DNA from: Nocardia wallacei
GTDB taxonomy: Bacteria > Actinomycetota > Actinomycetes > Mycobacteriales > Mycobacteriaceae
DNA: 47,539 nt
Direction of reading: 5' to 3'
NCBI RefSeq assembly: GCF_029869545.1
Contig: NZ_JARWQD010000323.1
Location: 1 to 47,539, forward strand
Made by a program: the position numbers and the translations under genes. Shown in pieces: positions 17,601-32,600 of this stretch; position 1 is the stretch's first letter; every line of letters begins with the position of its first letter. The notes beneath the pieces are model-generated. The model made no database searches. It was not told where the DNA came from and saw only the letters and a list, made by a program, of their open reading frames with translations.

Positions 17601-20600
17601 CTCAGATCGCCCTTCCACACCTTCTCGGTCGGGTCCAGGCGCAGCAGCTCGGCCGCGAATTCCGCCAGGTCGGCCCGCAGCCGCTCGGACCGCGGCACCA
17701 GCACCCCGTCGACCTCCGCCGAGCGGTACACGATATCGGCGATGGCCCGCGCCAGCCGCTGCGCGTCGATCCCGTCGGGATCGCGCACCACCTTGCCCTG
17801 ATCCTCGTCGTATTTCAGTGGGGCGAGCGCGTTTTCGTCGTGGTCGCGGCCCAAGAGCTTGCGGGCCAGGCGATCCCGCGCGGCATCGACGGCGTCGGCG
17901 TCCACCTTGCGCGCCTGCGTCGCGTAGTCGGCCAGCGCCTTGACCGCCCGGTTGCGGTCGGTCGCGCTCAGCTCGGGATCACACAGCACCCGGGCCAGAG
18001 CGTCGGCATCCAGTTCGGCCGCGGGGATTCCCAGGCGTCGGGCGAGCGCGCCGCGCGCCAGCCCGATGTCGTTGAACTCCTCGATCGCGCTCGCGCTGCG
18101 CACATAGTCGACCAGGGCCTCGATCTGCGCCGCCCGCACGGCATTGTGCAGCCGCTCGGTCTCGACCAGGCTCGTTCCGCGGGTCAGCAGCGCCTCCGGG
18201 TCCAGGCCCAGCCGCTCGGCCAGCGCCCGCACCTGCTGCTCTACCTCCGCCCGCGGGCGTGGCTCGGAATCCGGCGGGGCCGGTAGGGCCGAATCCGGCT
18301 CGGGCGGTTCGGGTTCGGTGGTGCGAGGCTGCACCGGGCGCCATGGGCCGTCGCCCTCGCGCACCAGTAGCGCCTGCACGGGACGTCCGTCGATCTCGCC
18401 CTCGAAGTACCGTGCCTGCGGCGCGTCGACCTTGCCGATCCGCACCGCGCCATCGGAGTCCACCCACCCGATCCGGTAGTCGGGCACGAGATCTCCGCGG
18501 TTGAGCGCGGCGGCCTGGTCGGGGTGTCGCGTCAGCGCGCGGGCCAGCGCCTCGTCGTGATTCAGCTCCGCGTCGAGGACGACCAGGCGACTCGGATCGC
18601 CGTCGACGAGCCACACCCCCGGGTCGAGCAGGCGTCCGCCCTGGCCGTGCTGCAGCCATTCGGTGGCGGCCAGCTCGATCAGCGCCGTACCCGTCTCGCG
18701 GTAGCGGTCGTCGGCGGCGCGGTACTCCTGCGCCAGCGCCCGCATTCGCTCCAGCGCCTGCTTGCGCGCCTCGGTGCCCTCGCGCAGCGCCTGCACCGTC
18801 TCCACCAGCCGCACCGGATCCCGCGAGACATCGTCGGGGAACAGATCCTCCCAGGTCGCGAGCTGATCGCGAATCTGCTCGCGCCGCAACGCCTTTTCGA
18901 ACAGCAGCCGCAGGCCGCCCTGCTTGGGTCGGCCGTCCTCGTCGAACAGCTCGAACCAGCGCGGCGGCGGCGTGGCGGTCTTGTTGTTGACGCCGAGCCA
19001 TCGGAGCAGGAAGGGATCGCCGTGCTCCGCGCGCACCAGCTCCTGCAGCAGGCGGCCCAGCGGATCGTCTGCGTGCGAGTTGATTTCGCGGCTGTAGGGG
19101 ATCAACGCGTCCTCGGCGTTGTACCACCGCAGCGCGTCGAGCAGCCCCTCGACGGCCGCGCCCCGGCGGCAGATCTGATATTCGAGGTGGTCGATCGCGC
19201 GCCGCACCGACTCGTGGGTCAGATCCGGCAGGTCCACGCCGTAGCCGCGCGCGAGGTCGACGATCGCCTCGGCGGCCGCGGCCCGCTGCTGTTCCAACTC
19301 GTCGATATCGCTCAGCCACTCCCGCAGCGCATCGGCTTCCTCGGTGCCCGGGCGGTACTGCTCGCCGGACTCCGGACGCGCGAAATGCTCTGGCGGCGTG
19401 GGTCCTTCGGGACGCGGCGGCGCGGGCGGTTGCTCGTCGGCAGCGCGGCGGCCCCACCGCTGGGCCTGGTCATAGCTGAGGTCGACCTGCCGGGCCAGCC
19501 GGGGGTCGGCCTGCTCGTGCCAGGGCTCGTACACGGTGCCGTCGGGGCGGCGCGCGGGCGGCAGCTCGCTCTCGTGATGGCGTCCGAGGAAGAAGTCGCC
19601 GATTCGCTCGCGGTTCTTGAAGAAGGTCAGCACCTCGACGGTCAGGCCGATGGGCAGCTTCTTCACCAGTTCGGAGGCGCCGTGCAGGCCGCCGAGATAG
19701 TCACCGACGTCGTAGCCGTGGCCCTGGTGCTGGGCGGGCGGGTGCGCGGTGCAGGGCGCCGGGGCGGGCGAATCCGGCTGCTGGACAGCCGAACCCGAAC
19801 CGGACGGCGCCGCCGGGGTCTCCTGCACGCGCGGCGAGCGGACGAACTCCCACATGCGGCGCAGCAGCGACTTCTTCGCCTCGGGCGCCTCCGCCTGTGG
19901 TTCCGGAGATTCGGCCGGATGCGTCCGTTCGTCCGGGCCCACGCACCAACCGTCGTCGCCGTCGGGCTCGGCGCGCAGCAGCACCCGGTCGGATCCGATC
20001 TCGAGGACGAGATGGTGCGAGCCGTCCGGCGGCCGCTCGCGCGGCGCGGTCAGGACGCCGAGATCGGCGAGATCGACGGCCTCGCGCAGGGTTTCGGCGC
20101 GCAGCTCGGCCAGGGTCCGGGCGGCGGCAGCCGGGGTGGCCAGGCGGTGTGGATCGACGCCGAGGGCTCGGGCCCAGTCGTCGCGGCTCGCCTCGATATC
20201 GGCGCGTTGCCGGGGGTCGTCGGCCGCCTCCAGCCTGGCGACGTGCTCGGCCAGGACCTCGATGGCACCGGCCCGCAACGCATTTCGGTAGCGGTACCAC
20301 TGCAGGATGCTGTCGCGGTCGGCACCGGTCAGATCGTCTTCGCTCAGGCCGAAGCGGCGCAGCAGTTCGGCGCGCAGCTCGTTCTCGAGCAGCAGGCGTG
20401 GTTCCCCGGCGTCCGGGCGCAGCGGGCCTCCCCCGAGTTCGGGGCGCTGGGCGGTCTCGGATTCCGACGGCAGCGGCCGTGCCGGATCGCCGGGCCGATC
20501 CGGGCCCGCACTCGGCAGCGCGGCTCGGGCGGGTCCGGAACCGACCTGCGGCAACAGGTTCGGGTCGGCCTCGTGCAGCCAGTACCGCTCGCCGGTGTAG

Positions 20601-23600
20601 GTCCCGTCGTCGTCGCGCCTGCCGTATGCCTCGTCGATATCCCGCCGGGCCATATCCTCCGGATACCGCATGGCCTGCGGCTGTTCGCCGGGCATATCGC
20701 CGAGGAAGCCACGCGCCCTGGCGATTTCGGCGAGTTCCTGCAGGGCGGCCAGCGGGTCCGGGTGCCCTGTCAGCGCCTCGTCCAGGCGCAGCGCGCGAAC
20801 CAGTTCGTGTGCGTACCGGCTGGCGGATTCCGAACGCGACTCCGGCGGGGCATCGTCGCGATGCTCGGCCGCCAGCGCCTTCAGGAACTTGCGCACCGGG
20901 TCGAGCGGACGGCGATCATGCGCAGCCGAATCCTCCCCGCCCACACCGCGTTCCGGCACCGCGAGCGCGAGGCCCTCACCATGAACCCCGTCACCGCGCA
21001 CATACTCCGAATGACCGCGCAGCCACTCGGCAAGTTCGCTGTTGCGCCGCGCGGACCACTCCGCCTGCTCGGCCAACTGCCCCTTCAACCAACTCCCAGG
21101 ATCCGCATCGGCCTCGGCCCGCGCCGCCGCGGCCCGTTCCTGCGACTCCCACGCCACCCGCTCGGCCCGAGCCAACTGCTCCCGCGCTACTTGGCGCCCA
21201 ACGCTTTCCGCGTCGCGCGCACCCGGCTCAACTGTCCGAGACTGCTCGGCCCGGACACCCGGTTCGGGTGCTCGGGGTTGCTCGGCCCGTACACCCGGCT
21301 CAGCTCCCTCGGACTGATCAACCCGGGCACCAGACTCAGCTGCCCCGGACTGATCAACCCGAGCACCAGACTCAGCTGCCCAGGGCCGCTCGTCCGTTGC
21401 GTCCGATTCGAGCGCCTGGGAGCGTGCGGCGCTCCTGCCGTGCTCTTGTGGCCGGTCGGTCGTGCGCTGCAGCCACTCGTCGAGTTCGGTGTGCTGGGTC
21501 GCGGACCACTCCGCCTGTTCGGCCAGTTGCTGCTTGTACCAGTTTCCGGGGTCGGCATCGGCCTCGGCGGCACGCTCCCGCGCCTCGCGCGCCGTGCGTT
21601 CCGCGGGCGTTTCAGCGCCGTCGCGCGCCTGCTCGGCTCGCGCCTCGTGCGCCTCCCGATCCGGGCCGCCGTCGCGCGCCCGCTCGAGCCGCGCCTCGTG
21701 GTCTGAACTGCTGTCGCGTGCCTTCGCGGCAGCGGCCTCGTGCGCCTCCGGGTCCGAATCGCCGTCGCGGGCTTGGCCCACGGTCTCGCGGCGGGAGGCG
21801 GCCAGGTCTGCCCGGGCCTCCTGGGCCAGGTGGCGGCGGGTGGTTTCGGCGACTCGGTCGACAGGGCGGCCGGTGCTGTCGAACAGGATGGCCTCGGTGC
21901 TGCGGACTCCGCGGGACAGGCGGGACAGGTCAGCGTGTTCCTCACCGGCGGCGATGTCGCGGACGGCGATTCGGCCGTCGCGCTCGTGTACGAGCAGATA
22001 TGCGTGGCCGCCCACGCCGTGGCGATCGGTGGGGCCCGCGTACATGTCGACCACGAGCGCGGCCGATCCGGGCCCCAGCTCGCGCAGCTGCGCCGCGATC
22101 GCCTCGTGGTCGGTGAATTCGCGCAGCCACCCGCCCGCGTCGGCGATCAGCTCGCCGCGGGTCATGCCCTCCGGGCCGATGATCCGATCCGGCAGTCGAA
22201 TCCCCGATTCGGGGCCGAACATCGCCAGCAGCTCGCGCAGCGTCAACTCGCCGCAGCGGCCACGATTCAGCTCGTCGAGCAGAGCCCGCGCATCGAGGGT
22301 CCGCAGCCCATCGATCCGACTATCGCCCACATCGTCCGAATCTCCAAGCCCCGCAGCACGTTCGGCCTCGCGGCGCGCCTCCCACGCAGGACCAAACGCC
22401 GCAGCACGCTCCGCCTCGCGGCGCGCCTCCCAGGCGGGATCGGGGGCGCGGAGCTTGGCCGAGCGGCCATCCGCGGGGCGTGATCCGTCGCCGGGGTCGG
22501 GGCGTGGCGGGCGCGGCGGATCGTCGTCGCGGACCTTCGCGTGCGCGTCGTCCCACGCCCGGCGGTAGAAGTCGGTGTGCGAGACATCGTGGGGCGCATG
22601 GTCTTTCACCTGTTGACGCAGCGCGTCCAGGGCGGCGTCGTTGGCGATGCGGTCCAGCACCGGCGCGAGTTCGGCGGGGATCGGGCGGTCGGCCAGCCCG
22701 GCATTGCGCCGTGCCTGGGCCCGTGCCTCGTAGAAGGTGTCGGTGTACTCGCGGGTGCCGACCGGTTCCGGAACGTCGTGCCCCGCATTCCGCAGTTGCA
22801 GCGCCGCAACGATTTCCATCGCGTGCGCGCGCGTCTCCTCGGCGAGCATGCGGTCGACGTAGGCGTCGCGGTCCAGCATCATCAGGTCGCGCGCCACGCC
22901 GCGGACGGCGCGATCGCGGGCGGTCTCGACGTGGATCGCGTGGTGCACCAGCGCCGCCATGTGCTCGGCATCGGACATCCCGACATCCAGCACCAGCCGG
23001 TTGCGGTACGGCTGATACCCCTGGGCCGCCGGATCCGCGGTGTGGACGATCTCCACGCCGCGCAGCATGCCGGTGGCCCACTCACCCACGGGAGTCCGCG
23101 CCAGCGCCTCGTGAACGCCGCGCAGCCGCTGCGCCGACGCCGAACCCGCCATATCCACGGGGAACGTGCCCGGCGGCCGGGTGACCGGATCACCCAGGTC
23201 CGCAACGACATCCAGGTGGATGCGGCCGATCCCGTCCACCTCCACGGCAAGGTAGTCCACGTGTTCGGGGCCGAGGTAATCCACCTCGTCCGCGATCTCC
23301 TCGCGCAGGAGCAGTTCGTGGTGATCGCCGCGGGCGGCGGGAATCACCAGCCGCTCGGGCGGTCCCGGCAGCCACACCGCGCGGTCGTCCACCAGCTCCG
23401 CGTCCGGATCTTCGCGCAGCCTCGCCTCGAGGACGTCGCGCACCGCGAGGGAATTCACCGCATCGTTGGCGACATACAGTCGGGAGCGCCGGTTCTCGAA
23501 ATCGACGCGCTGGTCGACCAGTTCACGCAGCTCGTGCTGGACGCGGCGGAGTTCGGCGCGGCGCTCGGGTGGGGTGGCCGGATCGGCAAGTTCGGTGTCG

Positions 23601-26600
23601 CACTCGGCAATCCGCTGCGCCACCTCCTGGCGCAGCGCCCGATGATCCTGCACGGTATCCAGACCGTGCCGCTCCGCCCTACCGTTTATCTCCTGGTCGA
23701 GCGCCTGCAACTTCAGGCTGTCGGCATGCCGGTGCAGCGCCTCCACGCGCAGCCGCTCGGCGACCGCGGGATCGGCGGGCCGATACGCCGCACCGTGCCC
23801 GGCGGCCTCGGCATCGTCCGTCGGTGCCGAATCCCCTTCGGAGGCTTCGGGATGCGCGTCCTGCCAGATCTCGGCCGCGAGCTGCAGGTAGGTCTTGCCC
23901 TCCAGGTCGGGGTAGAACTCGACGATATTGCGGACGGCCCGCTCCGCCTCGGCCTCGGCCTGGGCGCGCACCTGCTCCGGGCTCAGGTCCGGATCTTCGC
24001 TCAGGTAGTCGAGGGCGCGCTCGTATCTATCGCTGTATGCCACAGCGACATCGGCGGGCACGGTCTGCGCGTCGTAGCCGAGCGCCTGTAGCTCGCGTGC
24101 CAGCTTCGCCTCGCGGACAAAGCATTCGACCTCTTCGGCGAGCATGGCGTCGATGAATTCGCCTTCCCGCATGGTCTCGATCCGGTCGTCCACCAGCGCC
24201 GTCCGCCCCTCGAGGAAGTGCTCGGCGTGCACGATCTCGTGGGCCAGCGCCAGCGCCTGCGCCAGGTGATCACGCCCGGCGGTGTAGACGGTGGCGGTCA
24301 GGTCACCGGCGGTGAATTCACCGTGCAGGCCCGCCTCGGTCGCCGCCTCCAGCCGGTCGCGGATCATCCCGTTGTCGAGCACGCGCAGGATGTCGCGGCC
24401 GGTCTCGGTCTGCGACAACAGGTCTCGCAGCTGCTCGGGCACCGGGTCCCACGTGCGCCCGATGCGGGGCTCGGCCCGGCCCGGGGCGGGCTCGGGCGGG
24501 CGAGAGCCGTCGTCGCCGTCGGCATGCGGGCGCGCCGAGTCGGGCTCGGGCGGGCGGGAGCCGTCGTCGCTGTCGGTGTGTACGCGCGCCGGACCGGCCA
24601 CGGGCGCTTCGGCATTTGTATCTCGCCACGGCGTGCCGTAGTCGAGGGCCGCCTCACTGTGCGACGCACCGCGCGGGTCCGGTGCGGGGGCCGTCCATTC
24701 GAGGGCAGGGCCGGGAAGCCTGGGCTCGGTCACCGGCCGGAGCGTCGAAACCTCCACACTGCCGGACAGTTTCGGCAGGCGATCGGCACCGCGCGGTACA
24801 TCCGGTTGCGCGGCTCGGGCCGGTGACTCCACGATCCGGGGAGCGATATCCGCGGCCGGTCCCGACTCCTCGGGACGCGCATGCGCCTCGAATTCGCCGA
24901 GACGCCGCATCATCTGGTCGTGCCACTGCGCGCGCCCGCGGGCCTCGAACTCCGGGCGCAGCGCCTGCAGCGCGTCCCGGATCGGCGTGAGCCGCGCACC
25001 CGGAATGTCGTGGTCCACCACCTCGACGCCACCATCCGGCCGGACACGCAAGAACGCTTCCTCGAGCGTGCCGACGGCATCCCGCGTGAATCCGTCGGAG
25101 TCGAAGGCCCCGGGGTTGAGCGTTGCGATGATCTGCCCGTCCGGATCCAGCACCCAGCGTTCGGATTTCGGGCCACCGACCAGGCCGCCGTGCAGTCCGA
25201 GCCGGTGCGACATGAGGTAGTCGCCGGACAGATCGGACTCCGAGATGGGCAGCAGCCGCTCCAGGAACACCCGGTTGCCCTCCCCGAAGGCGTCCGAAAT
25301 GTCCTCGCTGAACGCGTGTCCCGCCCGCGCCGCCAGCACGGCGGCATCGACGTCGCGCGCGTCGTGCAGTGTCACCCGGATCAGTTCGGTGCCATCGTGA
25401 TAGGTGACCAGCTCCACCTGCTCGACACCCGGCATCGCACGGTGCACACCGGGCGGCGGCTCGGCCGCATCGGCGGCGAGCAGCGTCACCGTTCGCTCAC
25501 CGGAGTCCAGCGCGTCGGTGACCCGGGCGGCGAAGGGCTCCGCGGAAAGCCCGTGTGCCACTTGCGCATCGAACATCGCCGTTACATCCGTGCGGCCCGA
25601 CAGCAGGGCATCGAGGCTCAGCGTGTGCTCGTTGTTCGCCTCGCTCCACGAGCGGCCGTACGTGTCCGCGTACGTATCACCGTGCGGGGCATGCTGTTCT
25701 ACCTCCGCGCGCAGGGCCGCCAGACCGGCCGCACGCCCGATACCGGCGTGCTCCCGCTGCGGGACACCCCGGCCGGTCGCGTCGCGAATCGCCTCCCGTA
25801 CGGCGTCGCGGTACGCGGCCTCGCCCGGCAGTTCCGCGATCTCCAGCCCGGCCTCGCGCAGCTGCTGCACCGCATCGATTTCCGCCGCATGCGCCCGCAC
25901 TTCCTCGTCGATCATCAGGTCGACGTAGTCCGAGCGCGAGGTGGTCAGCCGCTCCCGGGAGCCGCCCGGCGTCTCCCGCGCGGCGGCCGCCTCGATATGG
26001 ACCGTGTGATGGATCAGCGCCACAACGGTTTCGGCGTCGGTCAGACCCGCGTCGAGGACCAGGCGGCGGGCCGCCGGGCGGTACCCCTGCTCGGCAGGAT
26101 CCGCGGTGTGCACGATCTCGACACCGGTCAGCGCCCGGTCGAGGCGCTCGCCGATCGGCAAGGGCCGCCACCGATCCCGAATGCGCGCCATGCGCTCGCG
26201 GCTCGCCGCTCCGGCCACATCCCGCAGGTCCACCGCCGCCCGGGGTCGTGCCGGATCCGGTTCGGCGATATCGGTCCGGTGGACGTTGCCTTCGCTGTCG
26301 ACCTGGACGTTCACGTACTCGACACGGTCCGCTCCCAGCCGCGCCACCTGTTCGGCGATCGCGGGCCGCGCCAGCACCCGCTGATGCTCCCCCGGGATCG
26401 CCGGAACGATAAGCCGCTCCGGCGATCCCGGAATCAGCACCGCCTGTTCGCCGAGCACGATGGCACCCGGGTGGTCGCGCACGGCGGCCGCCACCAGGTC
26501 GGTGATCGCGAGGTCGTGCACCGCCTGCCGTCCGGCCTCGGATCGCGCGTCGACGTTGTGCCACCGGTCCGCCAGCTCGTTCAGCCGGTGCTGTTCGCGC

Positions 26601-29600
26601 CGCAACGCGGCCGCCTGTTCCGGCGTGACCGACGAATCGGCGAGCCGCACATCCAATTCGGCGACCTTCGCGGCGATCTGCGCCGAGACCTCCGGGGCGT
26701 CGGGATCGAAGCGGACGGTCGCCGCGTCGGGGCTCTGCAGGAACTCGTGGGCGAACTCCTCCGACTCGAGGATGGCGCGATGCCAGCGCATCGCCTCCAG
26801 GCGAAGCCGTTCGGCGGGCCGCGAAAGCGGTTGCGCGGGTTCCGGGTTCCACAGCGCGGCGGTCTCGCGGGCGCTCGTCCAGGCATTGTCGTAATAGTCG
26901 TGATAGTTGAATCCGTCCGCGTTCCTGACGAATTCGCGGAAGCGGGCGGCCACCCGCAGCGCGACCTCCTCGGCCCGGGCGTGCACCTGCTCCCGCGACA
27001 GCTCCGGATCGGCACTGAGCCGGACCACCTCGATCCGGTAGCGCTCGGTGAATTTCGCCTCGAATTCGATGGCGCGCACGTCGTATCCGAGCGCGCGCAG
27101 CTCCCGGGCGAACCGCATCTCGTGCACGAAGCAGGCGATCTCCTCGTCCACCGCGGCCCGGATGTACGCCTCGCGCGACATGCGCAGCGGGTCGTGTTTG
27201 CGGCCGTCCACGAAATGCGCGGCGTGCACCAGCTCGTGCACCATGGTCAGCGCCTGCTGCACATGCCCGGAGTCGGCGGTGAAGACGACGGCGGCCAGGT
27301 CGCGATGCCCGAACCGACCGGCGACGCCGCTCTCGGCGCCGGTGAACTCGTATTCGAACCGCTGCCGCACGGGCAGCAGCTCCGCCAGTTCGAGTATCCG
27401 GCGTCCGGATGCGGTCTGGCGCACCAGCTCTCGCACCTGGTCCGGAACGGCATCCAGCGAACGCCCGACACCCGACCACTGCGGCGTGCCCAGCGCCTCG
27501 GCGGCATCGCGGGCCAGGCGGTCGCGCGTCACCTCGTCGACCCGATCGACCGGGTTTCCGTCCGGATCGAACAGGATCGCCTCGGGCCGCCCGTCACGCG
27601 GCAGCAGCGACAGCTCCTCGTGCTGCATACGCAGCGACGGATCCTGCACGACGATCCGGCCGTCACCCTCGTTCACCAGCAGGTAGGCGTGCCCACCGAC
27701 ACCGTAGCGGTCGCTCGGCCCGCGGTGGGTGTCGACCACCAGCGCGGCGGAGCCGTCGCCCAGCACCCGCAGCCGGTCCACGATCGCCTGGTGGCTGTGG
27801 AACTCGTGCATCCGCCCACCGGCGGCGGCCACCAGCTCACCGCGGGACATGCCCTCCAGGCCGACCGTGCGCCCCGGCAGCCGAATGCCGGTGCCGTCGC
27901 CGAACATTCGCAGCAGTTCGCGCAGCGACAGCTCCCCGCAGCGACCGCGCGTCGGGTCATCGATCGGAGTCAGTTCCTCGGCACCGCGCGGCGCGGCATG
28001 GGGACGGGCGTGCGCCTCGATCTCCGCGAGCCGGTCCATCACCAGGTCGTGCCAGTCCTCGCGGCCGAACCGCGCGAACTCCGGGCGCAGCTTCGCGACC
28101 CGCTCGCGATAGGCCGCGACATCCGACCGGAGCATGTCGTTGCCGATGAATTCGACCCGGCCGTCGGGGCGGACGCGGAGGAACCGCTCGGCGAACCGGC
28201 TGACATTGTCGGGCGTGAGCGTCCGGTTCTCGAACGCGGTGTGGTGACTGCTCCAGCTCACCGCGCCGTCCGAGTCGGCCACCAGCCGCTGCCGTTCCGG
28301 ACCGGCCACCCCCGTCAGGACGTCGTGCAGGCCCAGACCGGCGAAGCCGAATCCCTCCCGGGACAACTCGATTCGCAGTGCGCCGCTCGGCGGCTCCAGG
28401 AATACCGTGGTGTCCTCGACGTGCGCCCGCGGCAACTGGACACCGAGTGCCCGGCCCAGCACCGACGACAGCGCCTCCGCCTGCGCGTCCCGAGAGGAGA
28501 AGTACGTCTTGCGCACCAGCTCCAGGCCGTTCTTGTAGACGACGTGCTCGCCGCGCGCGAGGGCGGGCACAGCGGACCGTCCGGACAGCGGCCGCGCCGA
28601 CTGCTCACCGATGCGCTGCGCGGAGATCACGCGGTCGCCGAACGACTGGATGCCGTGCACGGCGTCCCAGGCCGCGCCGTAAGTGTCGCGGTACGACTCG
28701 CCGTGCGGCGCATAGGATTCGATCTCCGGGCGCAGCGCGGCGAGCGCGGCGTCGTTGGCGCGCCGATCCAGTTCCGCCATCGCCGCGGGCGGCACCGGGC
28801 GGCCCTGCTGCTCGATCAGGGATTCGCGCGTGGCGACATAGGCGTCGAGGTAGGCGCGCATGCCCACGGGCTCCGGGATATCGAAGCCCGCCGCCCGAAG
28901 TTGCAGCACCGCAACGATTTCCATCGCGTGCGCGCGGGTCTCCTCGCCGATCATCCGGTTGATGTAGGACTCGCGCTGCAGCGTCAGCCGCTCGTGCAGG
29001 GCCCCGGGTGTCACTCGTCCACGCGCCAGATCCACGTGAATCGCGTGGTGCACCAGGCCGGCCATGTGCTGTCCGTCGGGTTTCCCGACGTCGAGCACGA
29101 TCTGCTTCAGCGACGGCTTGAAGCCCTCGTTCGCCGGGTCGGCGGTATGCACGATCTCGACGTCGCGCAGCACCCGCAGCGCCCATTCGCCGACGCGGGT
29201 CTGTGCCAGCCCGGCGCGAATGACGTCCATCCGCTGCCGGGTCGCGGTGCCGACGAGGTCCGCGGGCGAAAGGTGCGGCGGCGCCGCCGAATTCTGCAGC
29301 CGCGGCTCGGGCCACATCGTGACCCCGCCCTGGTTGTCGACCCGCACCGCCCGGAACTCGACCTCGTCGGCGGCCCGATGCACCTCCACGATCCGGCGAT
29401 CGGTCAGCGCCGCGCGCTGCTCGATCGGCGCGCCCAGCACGATCAGCTTCCTGGGCGATCCGGCGGTCAGCAGCGCATTGCCGGAGATGCGTTGCGCGCC
29501 AGGGTTTTCCCGCAGCAGCCGGGTCGTCAGATCGGCCACGGCGATGTCGTGCATCGCCTTCACCCGATCCCATCGCGCCCGGACCTCGTAGGCGTCGTAG

Positions 29601-32600
29601 GCGTCGGTCAGATCCGACAGCTCCCGCAGCCGGTGCTGTTCGCGCCGCACCTCGACGGCCCGGTCCGCACCGGCGGCGGGAAGCTCCGCGTCCAGCCGGG
29701 ACAGCTCGCGTACCAACTGTGCCCGCAGTTCGGCCGTGGTCCCCCAGGTCAGGCCGCGCTCGGTCGCGCGCGCCCAGAGCTGCTCGGCCAGCGCCTGCAC
29801 CCGCGCCGTGTCGTGCTGCTGATGCAGCACCGTCCTGCGTATCGCATGCCAGGCATCCCGCGACAGCGCCTCGTACCGGGGCGGCGGGGCGGGGGCCCGC
29901 GGCCCGGGCTGGTGCCGGGCGGCCTGGGCGTCGGCCTCCGCCCGCATCTTGTCCCAGCCCTCGCCGTAATACCGGCCGTAGGAACTGCCGTTCGCCCACT
30001 TGAACGTGCGAACCTGCAGGCTGGCCGTCTCGAAAGCCGACTGCCGGGCCAGCGCGTGCGCCCGGTCCGGGGCGAAGTTGCCGAACTGCGCCAGCGCCTG
30101 CCGATACGCGTCCCGATAGACGATCTCGGTGTCCCGCAGCGGGATGTGATAGCCGCGGGCACGCAACTCGTCGGCCAGTTCCGCCCCGCGCAGGATGGCA
30201 TCGGTCTCCTCGGCCACCCGGGCGCGGATGTAGTCCTCGCGCCGCATCGACAGCGGATCGGCGATATTGCGGCCCGCCGCGAAGTATTCGGCGTGCACGA
30301 TCTCGTGCACCATCGTCACAGCCTGCTGCAGGTGCTCGCGACCGGAGGTGTAGACCGTCAGTTCCCTTATGCCAGGATGGAACTCGCCGCCGCGGGAGCC
30401 GTCCTCCGGTATCGCCGCGAAGTGCTCGCGCACCGGTAGCCGCTCCAGCGATTCGAGCGCCTTCCGGCCGGACACGGTGCTGCGCAACAACTCTCGCACC
30501 TGATCCGGCACGCCGTCCAGGGCGCGGCCGACGCCCTCCCACTCCGGATGCCCGAGCCGTTCGCCCGCCTCCCGCCGCATGTGGTCGCGCGTCGCATCGT
30601 CGATCCGGTCGATCGGGCGGCCGTCGCGATCGAACAGGATCGCCTCCGTGCTGCGCACTCCGCGCGACAGCCGCGACAGGTCCGTGGGATCGGTCCGGGC
30701 CGACGGATCGCGCAGCACGATGCGGTCGCCCTCGTTCACCATGAGGTAGGCGTGGCCGCCCACACCGTGCCGGTCCATGGGGCCGTGGTACATGTCCACG
30801 ATCAGCGCGGCGGCGCCATCGCCCAACTGCCGCAACCGGTCCGCGACGGCTCCGTGATCGGCGAATCCGTGCAGCCGCCCACCCGCGGCCGCCTCCAGTT
30901 CGCCCCGCGCCATGCCCTCGAACCCGACGAGCCGCTCCGGCAACCGGATACCCGACCGCTCGCCGAATCGCCGCAACAGCTCGCCCAGCGACAACTCACC
31001 GCAGCGGCCGCGAACATCGTTGTCGCGCACGGCCGAATCGACGGGCCGGGGTGCCGGGACGGGTTCCACCGGCGGCCGCGGCACGGCCCGATCCAGCGCG
31101 CCGTCCCGGGCCGTCGGCTCGGCCGGTTTGCCGAGGGCGTGCTCAGGGGCACCGAGCGCCGTGTTCCACGCTGCATCACGCGCCCAAATCGCGTGTCCCA
31201 CAGCCGATTCCGGCAACACCGCCCGGCCCGCCCCGGATACCTTCCGAAAGACCAGGGGCGGCAACGCGGCACCCGGATCCTGCGGTCCGCCATCCCGACG
31301 ACGGATCGGCCGAGTCGGCATATCCCCGAGATCACCGCGCTCGGTCCGCAACCTCCGAGTCGGCGAATCCGCCACCCCGCCATCGGTTTCCGGACCGCGC
31401 ACCGCCGAACCGTCGGGCCACAACCCACGAGTCGGCGTATCCTCCAGCCCGCCATCGGTTTCCGGACCACGCACCACCGAACCATCAGGCCGCAGCCTTC
31501 GAGTCGGCGTATCCTCCAGCCCGGCATCGGTTTCCGGGCCGCGCAATGCCGAACCGTCGGGCTGTGGGCGCGGGCCGCGGCGCAGGACCGGGCCGGTCGG
31601 GGTGTCCTCCTCGAGTGGGTCGGGCTGACGCACGCCGCGGGCCTCGTCGGAGGCCAGGCCGTAGGCGTCGCGGTAGCTGCCGCCGGGTGGCCGATGCGCC
31701 TCGACCTCCGGGCGCAGGGCCGCCAGCGCGGCCGCGGTCGCGATGCGCTCCAGCTCCGCCCGCTCCCGCACGGGTATCTCGCGGGCGGCGCCGTAGCCGC
31801 GGTGGCCCATCTCCCCGGCCAGCGCCCGATGGAACGCCTCGGCGTACGCGCGGGCGCCGACCGGCTCCGGCACATCGTGCCCGGCGGCCCGAAGCTGGTG
31901 CACCGCAATGATTTCCATCGCGTGCGCGCGCGTCTCCTCGTAGAGCGCACGATCGATGAATTCGGCGCGGGCGATACTCGACTGCACCAGCGGGGTCAGC
32001 CGTTCGAGCCGCCCGAACGGTGTCTCCTGGCCCCGCGCCACCTGCGCGTGAATCGCATGGTGCACGAGCGCGGCCAGATGCTCGCCGTCGGACAGCCCGA
32101 TATCGAGCACCAACCGGTTCCCGGCCGGTCGATAGCCCTGTTCGGCGGGATCGGCCGTGTGCACGATCTCGGTATCCGCCAAGGCCCGCAGCGCCCACTC
32201 CCCCACCGGCGTGCGTGCGAGTTCCGCCCGAATTCGGGTCAGCCGCTCGGTGGTCGCCGCGGCCACCGCGTCCAGCGGCACCACCGGCGGGGTGCGGTCG
32301 CCGGGCGCCTGCGGCTCATGGAGCCTGGTCAGGCCGACATTGCCCCGGCCGTCCACCTCGAGCAGATGATGTTCCACCCGGTCGGCGCCCAGGCGCGCCA
32401 GCTCCTCGGCGACCCGCGGGTGCGCCAGCGCCTGCTGGTGCTCGCCGCGCGGCGCCACCACGATCAGCCGTTCGGGCGGTCCCGGCACTCTCACCACGTG
32501 GCCGGACAGGCGGTCGGCGCCCGGATTCACCCGCGCGATCGTCTCCACCTGGTCACGAACCGCCAAGTCGTGCAATGCCTTCGCGTCGTCCTCCAGCCCG

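Larger units (their letters stand above)
10500..21850 (-). other. Helical, charged second half of the giant protein
   Basis: About 3,800 residues rich in Arg, Glu, Ala and Leu, with long predicted helices. Four further copies of the small alpha/beta domain lie near 18,430-18,650, 16,050-16,280, 15,000-15,210 and 13,720-13,930. A more globular stretch with aromatic residues (PDWWGGLVHYINTLALPF) lies near 13,100-13,700. No catalytic motif was recognised. It looks like decayed or enzyme-free versions of the front units. Confidence 0.6.

Noticed and set aside
21205..21385. Regular 36-bp repeats considered as a CRISPR array.
   Set aside because: The repeats are contiguous, in frame and without unique spacers; they encode a 12-residue peptide repeat.
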